Of a stretch of DNA of 64,000 bases, positions 1 to 12,700 are shown piece after piece. The notes below the pieces were generated by a model, which ran no database searches, was not told the DNA's origin, and saw nothing but the letters and a program-made list of their open reading frames with translations. A program made the translations under genes and the position numbers. Within the stretch, counting starts at the first letter, position 1; every line of letters begins with the position of its first letter. This DNA comes from Cardinalis cardinalis (taxonomy: Eukaryota; Chordata; Aves; Passeriformes; Cardinalidae), in NCBI GenBank assembly GCA_014549065.1, contig JACDOX010000131.1, forward strand, positions 1,437,440 through 1,501,439, read 5' to 3'.

Positions 1-577
1 CTTTCTGGGATAGTGTTTTACTCCTACATCTCAAAGAAATTCCAAGCTAATTAATTAGAGCAAGAAATTACATTGAGCAGGATAACGTTTTAAATGAAAG
101 AAATGACTTAGAAACACCAATCAAAGATAATTTGATTATGATTAGCTGTGCTGAAGTCTAAGTCATTAAAATTGATGAAGAATGTTTTTACACTGGTCTA
201 TTCTATGTAAATCATTACCTACGCTATGCTCTGTAGTTCAAGTCTAACAAATGGTATCTGATAATTCAATATTGAAGACTAAAATACTTTCAATGCACCA
301 TTTGCTCTCCTACACCAACATATTTCCAATTNAAAGAAAAAAAAATCAGTAGCAAGTAGATTTGTGAAATTCTTCACTGGGAGAACTTGAGCTAACTTGA
401 AATATCATCCAGATTTTTACCTGCTCTCCTTCCGCATGGCCAGGTTTAAATATGGCTGCTGCTTTATCCTGAACAGTCACTGTCCCACAAAAGTTACACC
501 ATGGTTGGTAAGAAATAATTCCCTGTGCTTTCTAACAACTGAGGCTGCCCAAAGGTGCAAGGATTCCTGCCATGCTC
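1..577 (-). other. EXOC5: EXOC5 3' UTR or 3' flank
   Basis: This stretch follows the EXOC5 stop codon. I see no AATAAA on the minus strand here, only a GATAAA variant at 461-466, so the transcript end is probably beyond the left edge. No other gene or repeat is recognised. Confidence 0.5.
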
Positions 578-766
578 TCAGCTGAAGTGGCGAGCCAGAC
601 GAGCAGACCTGTAGTCGACACGTAGCTGGACAAAGGAGTGAAGGATGTTCTTGTCCAGGTTAGCAAGTTGTTCTCCTGAGCAAACCTGCTTCAAATTATC
701 TGGGGCTACAACCAGAAGGTTGCAAAGTGCATGCAGGGTATCAAAGAGCTGTAAGACCAGTGCAAT
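578..766 (-). CDS. EXOC5: EXOC5 coding exon 18 (terminal)
   Basis: Residues 646-707 plus TGA (IALVLQLFDTLHALCNLLVV to ARLARHFS). The acceptor is CCACAG|ATT. The exon starts IALVL where I recall IPMVL in mammals. The C-terminal residues match the family end. Confidence 0.95.
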   Translation of the reverse strand: MALVLQLFDTLHALCNLLVVAPDNLKQVCSGEQLANLDKNILHSFVQLRVDYRSARLARHFS

Positions 767-3700
767 CTGTGGGCAAGAGGAAACAAAGGAAAAACAAACA
801 GAAATTAAATTAGAGCTGCTTGAAGTCGTTATAACAGAATATCCATCAGGTTGAAGTCTTATAACAGAATATCCATCTACATCTATTGCTGGCTGGGGGC
901 TATGTACAAAATCACAAATGGGATGGGACTGCTAGGAACAGTCTTGAGCTGGTTTATTTTCCAGTCTCATTACATGGTTTTGACAATGGGAAGAGGCCAT
1001 CAGCATCTTAATGTTGCCATCAGCAAGAACTTAATGTTACAACTTACTTTAAAAGTTCTTTAATCAATCACACAAAGCAAAAGCACATTGACAGTAGTTC
1101 CATCCAACCACTAGAAGCACACGTACCTTTGGTTAAAACAATGCTTGCTTATTTCAAATACAATACCTGCTTGTAAGCCTTAAAACACAATGCACAGAGC
1201 TCCATTATTAAGCTTAGAACTTCCTAATATCTCACTAGATATACTTTTCTGCAGCTTAGGGAGTTATTCTAGACAAGCTTTAATACACAAACCATTGTTC
1301 CATTTGTCCTTACTTTTCTACTCTTTACATAATTTTTCTGCTGACCAATCTTATGGCTACTGCTTAGCTCTAATCACAGTTCTGCTGTCTCTGAGGCTCT
1401 CAGAATCTCTGCTGGTCAGGATGACCCTGAGATGCTAGAAAGACATTTTTTCCAGCCCAGCAGTCGAAGAAGGAGTCAGGATTCTCCTGTTCTCATTCTC
1501 AAGGTTGTTTATTGTTTCTTATCTATAAAATTCTTTCTCTGAGCCCCCAAGGTCTGTCTGGCAGGTCGGGTTGAGGCACACTGCCCACCTACAGAGGTGG
1601 TGTCATCTTTTTATACTAAAAACTACATGTACATTATTAACAGTAATTTTCCAATACCTATCACCTATGCTAGACAGTGGTTTCTACTCTAAACCAATCT
1701 AAAAGTACCAACATCACCCAGAAGATGGAGGCCAGGAAGAAGAAAGAAGAAGGACAAGGCACGACCAAATTCCTCCATCTTGGGACCTTGAGCCCCCTTC
1801 TAAAAACCCCAAAGTTCTACTTTTCACCCTGTGATGAACTAACTATCATTCTACTTAAACTTTTGTGACTTGTAATTCCTCATATAAGGTTGGTCATTTT
1901 TTCCATGGGTCAAAATCAAAGGCACAGGGGTTTTGGGCTCTGTGCCAAGGTCTCTGAGCCCCCTGGCAGGGACTTGAGCCCTCCAGGACAGCCAGAGGGA
2001 TGTCCTGGGGTCCCACATGAGGCCTGCCTTTTGCAGCTTTCNCAAAACCCTCTGATTTTAAGGATTCCCACAGTATCTTCAAAAGATGAGGAGAGAGAGG
2101 ATTTAGCACCATNACTCCCTCCTGATGGACAGGTGTGGTGGTGTTCACAGGGGTCTTAGGATGAGGGAAGAGANGAGAATGTTGACTCCATGTTTCAGAA
2201 GGCTAATTTATTATTTTATGATANATATTATATTAAAACTATACTNAAAGAACAGAAGAAAGGATTTCATCAGAAGGCTAGCAAGGAAAGGAATAGAAAG
2301 GAATGATAATAAAATCTTNTGACTGACCAGACAGTCTGAGACAGCTGATCTGTGATTGGCCATTAATTAGAAACAAGCACATGAGACNAATCCCAGATGC
2401 NCCTGTTGCATTCCATAGCAGCAGATAACCATTGTTCACATTTTGTTCCTGAGACCTCTCAGCTTCTCAGGAGAAAAATCCTGGCAAAGGGATTTTTCAG
2501 AAAATATCATAGCTACAGACAGGCTCACCTTGAAGTCTTTGGCACACTTCCTGTACTCAGCCACGTCACAAATGGCCAGCATTCCCCCCATGCAGCTGTA
2601 GGAATATTGCTGGAGGTGCTCGTAGATGAGGCGATGGAAACGAACCCCAAANTCCATCAAAACTGTGTCCACATTCTTGCCATCCATGGAGTTCCTGATC
2701 TTTTCCACTTGTTTCCTAACATACCCACATACTTTAACACAAGCCTAGATTAAAAAATAGAAAGAAATAAGTAAGAATTAGGTAATCTACTGTGGTGGTG
2801 TTCGCAGGGGTCCCAGGATGAGGGAAGAGATGAGAATCTTGACTCCATGCTTCAGAAGGCTGATTTATTATTTTATGATATATATTACATTAAAAGAAAA
2901 TTATACACTAAAACTATACTAAAAGAATAGAAGAAAGGATTTCATCAGAAAGCTAGCAAAGAAAAGAATGGAATGATAATAAAATCTTGTGACTGCTCAC
3001 AGCCTCGACACAGGTGGCTGCCATTGGTCATCAGGTAAAAAACAATTTCACATGCTGGGTAAACAATTCTCCAAAACATGAAGAAGCTTCTCAGCTTCTC
3101 AGGAGAAAAGATCCTGACAAAAGNATTTTTCATAAATATGTCCATGACAATCTACTTTCTTCCACATTGTAAATTGAACATCAGTTACTAACTCTGATTA
3201 ATCTCAGTGATGTGTTGTAAAACTTTATTCTCCAATTAATAATTTNCCACATTTTTTATTTGCCCCACAAAGATGCAAAAATGCAAGTAGAAAGATGGAT
3301 GCATGAAAATATTCAAATAAGTTATAGTTCATATCAGTTNAGAATAGAACATTTTAATCTGGAGTTTTAATTTAGTGATCCACCAAAGGGGTGTGTGATT
3401 AAAAACCCCTTGTGAGTCAAAATCATAAATCCAAATTAAGAGCCATACAGGGATTCCCACCCTTCCCACACTCTATTACCTACTGCTGCCCTTCTCCCAT
3501 TCCCACCTGGCTGCAGGCATTTAGGGAATGCTCTCACTTCTTCCCACTGAGATTTTTCCCTACTCCTCCCTGCCTTTTTCCCTGATGTGAGCCACCCCAG
3601 CAGCCCCNAGGCTGGGATTCAGACACACTCACTGAAGAGAGAGCACAGCAGCAAAATGTTCATGATGTACCTGTGATGCTTTACCAAGTTCCTGCCATTC

Positions 3701-6700
3701 TGAGAGGAAAAAGCACCCAGCAACTGAAGAGTACCTGATAATTGATTTTCTGAAACTGATAGCTTAAAGCTAATTATCACCTAAAAGCTTTGTTCCAAAT
3801 TTGGGCCTCTTGGGAGGGGAAAGAATGTGCCAGTTCCTCCAGCACCCACTGATTTGTGTCTGACACTAGATAAGAACTACTCATGTTCCTTTTCAGCTTG
3901 AGAAAATAGTCCACAACAGAGTTTGGAGGTGCTTGGTGCAAGATGGAAGTAAATTAGGTAAATACACGTTTTTTAATGGGAGTTTGGTAAGGAGCATCTT
4001 GTGCCTGATAGCACTCATAAGCTGAAACTTTGGCTACTTACATTTGTATATTGAATCAAAACATTGTTTTCATCTTCTGGTTTGAAATCTGTCTTCTTTT
4101 GCTCTGCAGCCAAGATGTGCTTCATCTGTCCAATCATACAATTCAGTGTCCTTTAAAGTTACAAATACAGATTGGGTTTTGAAAGGAACTTTTTCATTTC
4201 CTTGACTTTTATATTTATATATACTGACACAATTCTGGACAAAACTAAGCAGCATGAAGGGAAAAAACCCAGCATCTAACATTTTTCTATAGAGAAGATT
4301 TTATGAAAGCAGTTAGAAAAAAGAGCATCAGCAAAAAAAAAAAAAAAAACAAAAACCCTAAAAACTCTTTCCTCCAAGTTCAGTGTCTTGGAGCAGAGCA
4401 TGCAGCCTGCTGGGCTGCTGCTTTTAAAGGGGACACATGAATTGTGAGGCAATCCATTCAAATCCAGCTCTTCAGAGGAATTGGACAGCATCCTTCAGAG
4501 AGAATCAGAAGGAAGCATTCCAAGGAGTTTAGCAGAATTAGATCACATTGCATATTAGCCAGAAGCAAGCCTCAGAAAACACTTGGAAAATGAAAGAAGG
4601 GTGAGGGCAAAGAAGAAACTTCCTCCTTTGCCAGANCTTGGTATTTCTCTTGCTCCCAGAAATTTAATGGAGTTTTACAGCATCAATTATTTCTCCTTTA
4701 TAGGATTTATCTGTTCAGAACATTATCTAAGGTCAAGGCTCTGCTTTCCTTCGAGTCCAAAGCAAAGGTCAAGCAGCAAAGCAGAGACAGAGGCTGCAAA
4801 CCTCTCCCAGCATCCACCTTGGCCAAGAACATCCCCCTGGCTCTCTTCTCTTCCCCTCCCCTGTCCTTCACCCCCCTCATCCCCCCCAACTTTCCCAAAC
4901 AAAACTGACAGGGACATTCCAGATCTTGAAGGATTCAAGCTGGGGTGGGGTGGAGAAGAATACATGCAACCAGAGAGGGAAAAAACTCCTTTTTTTGCTA
5001 TGCATAGAGCTCAGGATTGTATTTCAGATTTACTCTGTTCCAAGTCCACATACCAACAGAAATTTAAAGAAATAATATCTTGCATTCTCTTCAATTTCCA
5101 TTTAGAATAAACACTCCCAGAAGGATGTTTACACAAAATACATTCTGAGAGAAAACCAGCTGAACTAAATCTATTTGACTNATAAATCACTTTTACTGAG
5201 ATAGCTAATTGCTGTGAATGGTTTTCAAGAAGCTGCACTTGGACTTTTCCATATTAGATAAAGCTGAAACCATCAACGTTTCAAAAATTTCTTTATTTTT
5301 TAAACTCATTCCTTTAAGAAGGGTAATCAATTCTCAACAGCATCAGTGGCACCACAAAGCAGCACAAAACAGCTCCACAAACACATTTTACATGTAATGT
5401 TCATCTCAAAACTAATCTCCCTTTTTCTATGTGCTGAAACACAATTTTTTTCAATTCCTCATCCACAAACCTTTGAATGTACTGTCTTCTGACAAGAATT
5501 TGTTCTCCTAAGTCTTTAAGAAATTAATTATTTTACACAAACAGATATAAACCACTGTAATACTGATGACTGGCCTGTATTTATCTAAATCTAAGCTTAT
5601 GGCCTCANTGCTTCAAGTGCTTCCAACTTCATGTTTAAACCTTTAAGGTCACCTGCACAGGAGCAGCTAAAATCTCAATTGCCACCTTACACCCCCTATT
5701 TCCACCTTCTCCTTGCACTTGCAGAAAATAATACCCAAAATCAGAAGTAGGGCATCACACAACAGCTCCATTTCCTAATATTAAGCTCGTTAGTTTATTA
5801 TTTTCCTCTGCTGCAAAACAGCTGTGATTTTAATTTGCAATTTTTATAGCTATCCCCTCATTTTTATTCTGAGAAATAGAAAAAAGATTAAATGAGTCAC
5901 AACCTCAAAGCAAGTCAATGTCAGAATCAAAATTATTCCAGGTCTCCAGACTTCCACGACTCGGTCTAATCCATAGCACTGCACAGATCCCAGCAAATCA
6001 TTTAACCTATTTTTGTCAAACCTTGCTCCTAATGGAAATCCTGCAAGTGCTTAACCTATTTCAATCATCATTTCTCCCTCTTTCAAAGTAGAAAAACACC
6101 ANTTTGAGACAATAAGGTAAGAGTGAATTATTGCACTCTTTCAACATAAGCAAAATCCTTTAACATCCTTCCAGAAGCATTTTTGGGTCAGAAATCTGCC
6201 ATGGAAAACATGACCCTCTAGCCACACAAAATCTAAATTTCCTGTGNACAATAATGGATGTTTATCTGTTTAAAAAAATTAAAATATCAATTTTGAGTTG
6301 AGGAATAATTCATGCTTAAAAGGCCAGTTAACATATATCACAAAGGTGTGGTTTAAAAGATTAAGAGAAAGTTTTAATCTCTACTTGCCTATCAATGCCC
6401 ATATCCAGCTTCACTTCCATTTGTTCTATGATATCCTTTTTCTTCTGAAGGCATTCAGATAATTTAGGAGAAGAACTGCAACGGTATAGAAGATGTGTGA
6501 CAATATTAAAACATCAAAACTAATTTGTCTGCTGGGTNTGCTGCTTCCAACAGGATCTAGTGAAGATTTCCCACCCCAGCAGGAAAAGGGCACAGCCACA
6601 AACCCCCCTGAGTCCCACATGGAATGGAGCAACATATNTTTCCTTCCTATCAGAATTCCTGGAGCTCACCCTCTCCCATTTGTTTCCAAAGGAACCAATT

Positions 6701-9700
6701 TGTTTAAACTTCCCTTCTTCCCTCTCCCACAATATCAAGTTGAACTACTCCAAGCATAAACTCCTCTTAATAGAGATGAAAAATGAAAAAAAAATTGCTT
6801 TCTTCACCAAAAAAAAAAAAAAGACTAGAGGAAATGTTAATCAAAACAAAGGTACCTGATCAGTGGCATCAGATGATCATTGAACTGCTTGTCAAATAAA
6901 TGGAAAATAGTATTGGCCTGGTGGACAACATCCAAGAAATAAAGATTTGCGTTCTTTGAATCAGAAGAGGGAATGCCTGAAGCAAAGGGGGTTTCATTAG
7001 AATTGTAATGATATGCAGTTCTTATAATTAGCATGATGACTTTTTAAATATGCAGATTTTTTCCATGAATGCTTAAATCACAGGCTTAGAGTTTCAAAAA
7101 TTTACCACGGTGCCATATATAGAATTCTTCTTGTAGCTATATTGGTAACAAGCATAAGAAATACCTAACTGGTAACATTTCTGATGGCAAAACAGAGCAG
7201 CCAATCTAAAAACTCCTTCAGAATGTGAGTTTGGTGCTGTCTTACAAGACAGACAGGTTCTCAGTGTCAAGATTTTAACTTCTTTAAACAAGCAGTTTTC
7301 TTATTTACTGTCACTCTAAGCATGCAAATATACAAACAAACACGGAATTTCTCTAAACATTAAGATTTAATACAAAAATATTCTCCTGTTATGACACAAA
7401 ATACAGAGGTAGAGAATGCTGATGTGATAAAAATGTTTCTAAAGACAGAAACACGTTTCCATCTGTGCATCAATTCCCCAAATGAAAGTTACACTTTAGA
7501 AACCATTAAATGTCAACCCCCAAACACACAAAACAGATTTAATTTAACCAACACATCCTGAACANGGCCAATCAATAAGGCACAGCAAAGATCATCTGCA
7601 CAGAAAGGCCAAGGAGATGAAATGCTCAGGAAATTCTGTACTCACCAGCAAGGCCTGTTTCTAATGCATAATCGATGTGTTCNGTACATAAGAACTCTAC
7701 AAGCATAGAAAAAATTCTGAAAGCATTCTTGGGTAAGTCAGAGGGATCAGAGAGCTTTAAAGAAAAAGAAAAAATATTCTAAAGGTCAGTTCCACATAGA
7801 TTTGAAAGTTTATTGGATATTGCATAGGGGATAAGCTTAAAATGTAACAAGTATTCCAGAATAATTGGAATTTTACTCAAAATTAAAAGTATCCTTACAG
7901 AGAACTATTCAGGAACAAACTGTAATATCAATAANCCCTTCAGCATTTACAAGTAAACTGAAGCTGCCACAGGATGCTACAAACAAAAGCATTAACAGTT
8001 TCTAGTAATAATTATAAGGGTAATAATAAAAGAAGATACTAANTAATAGTCCTTACAACAGTTTTCCAGATGCAGTCTCAGGAACTGCCTAACCTGCATG
8101 CCAGTGGATGCTGGAAAAATGCATACAGAAGAGATGACTCCATGTATACCCTGTATTTTTATTCTTTTAACACTCTCCTGGCACTGGCCACAGTGAGGAG
8201 CAGGACACTGGGTTAGCTGGAGCTCCAGTTTGTGTTCTTTTAGCACTGCAGCAAAAATAATGCAGCTGAACCTGGGCTACATTTAGCACAGTTCAGCTGG
8301 AGTCAATGGAGCATGAACACTTTTATTAAGTGCAGCAATGGCCACATTTACACTCAGCATCTGGACTTTGATGAGCTGTAAGCAACATGGGATTTTGGAC
8401 AGCAACCTGTCAGTAAATCCCTTTCCTAAAGAAAAACGTGACAGGGCTTTTGTACCTAGGAAAAACAGCTTTGGTTCCTAAGGAATTAGGTGAAGACTTT
8501 TATAAAGCTTCAAGGAAGAAANATTACTACTGCAACTGCAGGTAATTTACACAACACTCACAAATATTTCTGCTGTATTTCCCCCCAGAAAACTCAAAAA
8601 CCCAACAACAGAGATTTCCGAACANTGAAATGTTTCAATATATGGCTACATCAAAATTACCAATTTATTTTTCCTAAAGCAGTCACAGCTGACAGAATCC
8701 TGCACACATCTGCTATGTGACATAAATACCACAATTAGTTAGCCAGGGACTAACTTATCTTTTGCACAGTGAGTTGCTTTGACCACAANCCCCTAAATTC
8801 TAAAATCCTCATTCTGGAAATCTCCTTATGTGCCAAGATCCATTGGGGTTTTCACTCAAATAGAATTCTTCTAAAATAATTTATATTAAATCTGATCTCA
8901 ACAGAAAGGCAGAAACAAAAGGTTGTGCACATGTGGAAAAAAACAGTTTATATCATGAATTTAACAACTGCTTCTAGCAACCATGATATTGAGAAAAATA
9001 ATGATCTACCTTGCTTGCCTTACAGGCACTGATTCTCACCCTGAGGAAGGTGGTGATCCCAAGGGTGTGCAGGTAAAAGTCTTGTGTNTGTACCCTGCTC
9101 TGTCTATGGCTCCACTCAGTTTATAAAATATTAAAACATTTAAATATCTGAAGTTTTTCTGCCATAAGCTCATTGAGAATGTTAAAGGAATTAAAATTTC
9201 CTAGAAATCAGTCTGTTTAGCCAATTAAAAAAAAAATCACATTTAAGTCTGCAATTAAATTTCAAGGGTTTTCATTTACACCAAGTACCAGACAAATATG
9301 ATTGACAAGCAGTAAAACCAGCAATTTAATCAGAAGTAAAATACCTTTTTCATGTTAGATTGAAGCATTTAAAGAACTGTAGAGGGTTACCAAGGTAAAT
9401 AATGTTTAAGACTATTCCTCTCAGCATTTTATTGGTGATCATTCACTAATGTAAGAAGAAATTACACTCGAGGCAGGNAAACAACTGTTGAACTATTCAG
9501 TGTATTTTTAAAGCAGAGAAAGAAAACCACACTAAAGGTTTCTCAGGTTTTGGGTCCAATTTAGTAAGAAAAGCAATGCAGCCAGTAGGTTTAACCATCC
9601 CCACTTCTTCCAAAACCAGCCAGCATTAATACAAATTACAACCAGATCCACATGGAAAAACAAACCCTCAGCCTCCACTGTGGCTCCATTTCCACGAAAA

Positions 9701-12700
9701 ACACAAGAGACAATTTGAAATGTCCTTTCCTTTCCAAATTAACAACAACCAAAAAATTACAAGTTTTTACAAATTTACAAATTTTCCTTTCCAAATTTAC
9801 AACAACCTTCCTATCACACCTCAACCAAAAACNTGAGCTCAAGACTTAATCTCACACACAAAATGATACCACCAAGGGAGGTCACAGGAAGCAAACTTAC
9901 CCTGTGACATCTTTCAAAAGCTTGCTTGGTTTCTTGCAAAAGGTTAACCACCACTTCTTGGGACAGGAAAGTTTCCCCATGTGTGTCAATGCTTGGCCCC
10001 AGGGGTAAGTTTGTTCGTTGCCTTAGTCTCTCTTTGAGGTCTTGAATACTGGAACAAAGACAGACCCCAAGAAGATTTCACCAGGAGGAAATTTTGGCAC
10101 TCAAACTCAACAACAATTTAGGATCTTTTAGTTGTTAACTCAAAAAACAGGACCCAAGACACAGTTTAGGATGTGCAAGCATTAAGACAAGTCTTGCAAG
10201 CTTTAAAAACAAAAANTGGCAGTAAATGCAAAACTACCATCTCTGATTCCATGGTCAATTGTGTTCTGGAATGGCACGTTCACACATGGGAGCAGCTATT
10301 TATTCCCCTGTGGGATGAGTGATTTCACTGGAATCCTGCAGCACTTCTGCTCTGTGGACAAATTTAGCCTCCATCCTCTCTGTCACCTTCCAAACACTAA
10401 TGAGAGCTTCCTATCTCATCCACACCCACAAATCCTCTCATCCTCATCCATTATCTCAGCAGTTCTTTATTTAGTCAAGCATGCTTCGACACATTTCCAT
10501 GCACAAAACAACCCATACAGTTACGCACCACAATAAATTTAATTTTCCCCAAGAAAATTAAATTTTCATCTTTGCTTTTTTTTTTTAATTACTTCACTGC
10601 TGCTTTTTCCATATCCTTCCTCACTCCTGAAACACTGAACCCACTCTTTGAAAGGTGGGTAGCCTTAGCACCTCTGCCTCACACAAGTTTTATTACTTCC
10701 TATCCCACTTCTCACTACTCCTTCATTAGTTTTTCTACCCTGAGGATAATGAAGTCTTGTTTTACCTTTCTCTAAGTCCATTGCATCTTCTGGGCTCACT
10801 AAGAGCTTTCTCACTGACATTGCTATGGTCTTTTCCCCTTCCTAGGTCTTGGGAGGGGACCACAAGACCTGGGCAGGTGAAAAAAAATGTATGCTTTTAG
10901 ATACACACATATACATGCTTTAGGTACCTTAGTTTTGCTTCAGTCCTTTTGTGGATCTGGATCCTAAGTTGAAACATAGGTTTAACTGGTATTTTTCATT
11001 TCCAGTATGTACANATACCATGCACTGAGTACATTTCACATGTACTGAGAGCAATACACTTTTGAGCAGAACATAAAGTAAAAGCAAATTATAAAAANCT
11101 GTAGGTCTCTGGCAGTTCATCACTGTGCATCTGACATGGCAAATACAGCCTTTCTCCCCTCACCACCTCCCTTCCACTTCAAAATTATCAAACTTCCCAA
11201 AAGGAACTTACCCTCCAGTGCCAATGGACCTCTTCTGGTGGTTTTTGGAATCATAATAGCGCTGCAGAATCATTGCACTCCTACTTTTCAAATAGCCAAT
11301 TTCCACCTCAATGTAATTCTCCAAGTAGGAAATGAAAATGGCCTTGATAAGCTTAGACAAGAAAGTCTGCTTATCAGTACCCAAGTTAAATTCCATCAAT
11401 TTGCTTGACAGATTAGTGGTTCTTTATGCAAAAGAAACAAAGAAGGGAAGGGGAGGAAAAGGTTGAATGTGGATGAATTACAGCATTACACGTTTGTAAA
11501 GTACACAGCACAACAGAACCCTGATGGTGATTAAGACTTGGAGCAGTTTCACATTCAAGTAAAGAATTTCACATAATTCATGTTTAATTACACACAGCAC
11601 CACTGCAATCATCTTGCCAGTGAGATGGGGAGGACTGGCTTTTGCACAGTTTTAAAATTACTCTTGAAGATCACAATAATACCCATTGAAAATAATAATG
11701 GCCACTTTAAATTTTCCTTAGGAAACCCATCATTGTAAAGGTTAATANACATAAAAAATTTACAGCTTTTATGAGAAGTTTACATTTTTNGCTTCTTCTT
11801 CTTGACAATAAATCTGTTTATTTTCCAATAGCTTCAATCCAATACTTTCATCATTGGTATATAATTACCTTGTATATAGGTCATAGAGGTTTTTAAGATA
11901 CTGTTCTGCATCTGATTTCCTGTGTTCTTCCAGCTGGTCCTTCACATAACTCTGCAAAATTTGGTACATCTGTTAGAAGATTAACTGACAACCAAATGAA
12001 ATACTCACTACTTCCTAGATTATATGGAATTTCCTGCACAGTCTAGATCTTACTTAAAGGAAATTCATCTTTCCTTTGGTTTTACATCTCTAATTTACAC
12101 TTCCTGCATTATCCACAGAGGGAGTTAAACACACTTGTAGAAGTGAATTAATAATACAAAACAGTAATGTGTGAAGCAAAGACAAAAGACAGATGGCTTT
12201 GAAAATATGTCTGACCAACTAATACAAAATCCCCTCACTTTAAGAACCAAAAGCACCAGAGGCCTCAGGGCATTTCTGCAGTGGACAAGGCAAAGGGGAT
12301 GGTTACATATTTGCTTATCATAATACATACACAAAGCANATACAAGCCTAGAGCCTTCTTATCATTGAATATTTAAACAAAAATATAATTCAGTATAAAA
12401 TACTAATTCAAAACTGACACACAAAATTGGAGTNGAAACACAAGCTGAATCCACACTATGAGAACAACATCTACAGGGAAATTGCTTTTTGCAAGGAAAG
12501 TCAAGCTGTTGACTTTAAGAACTTAAGTGGGTGTATTTGCAAGATGAAAAACTTAGTATTTTCAATTACTATAGATTTTCATAAATATTGCATTAGCTGC
12601 AAGACTCACAACATAAATGATTTTCACTTATTCAGTGCTAACTTCACACACAACACTCAAATCCAAGAATGAGCAAATTAAAGATATGAAATCTGGAAGT

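Noticed and set aside
2389..2529. Extended exon 17 reading through into the LTR
   Set aside because: The GTGAG donor is present at the family-conserved boundary, and the sequence after it is LTR.
4583..5110. 175-codon plus-strand frame in EXOC5 intron 15
   Set aside because: No recognisable domain, contains an N, lies antisense in an intron; it looks like chance.
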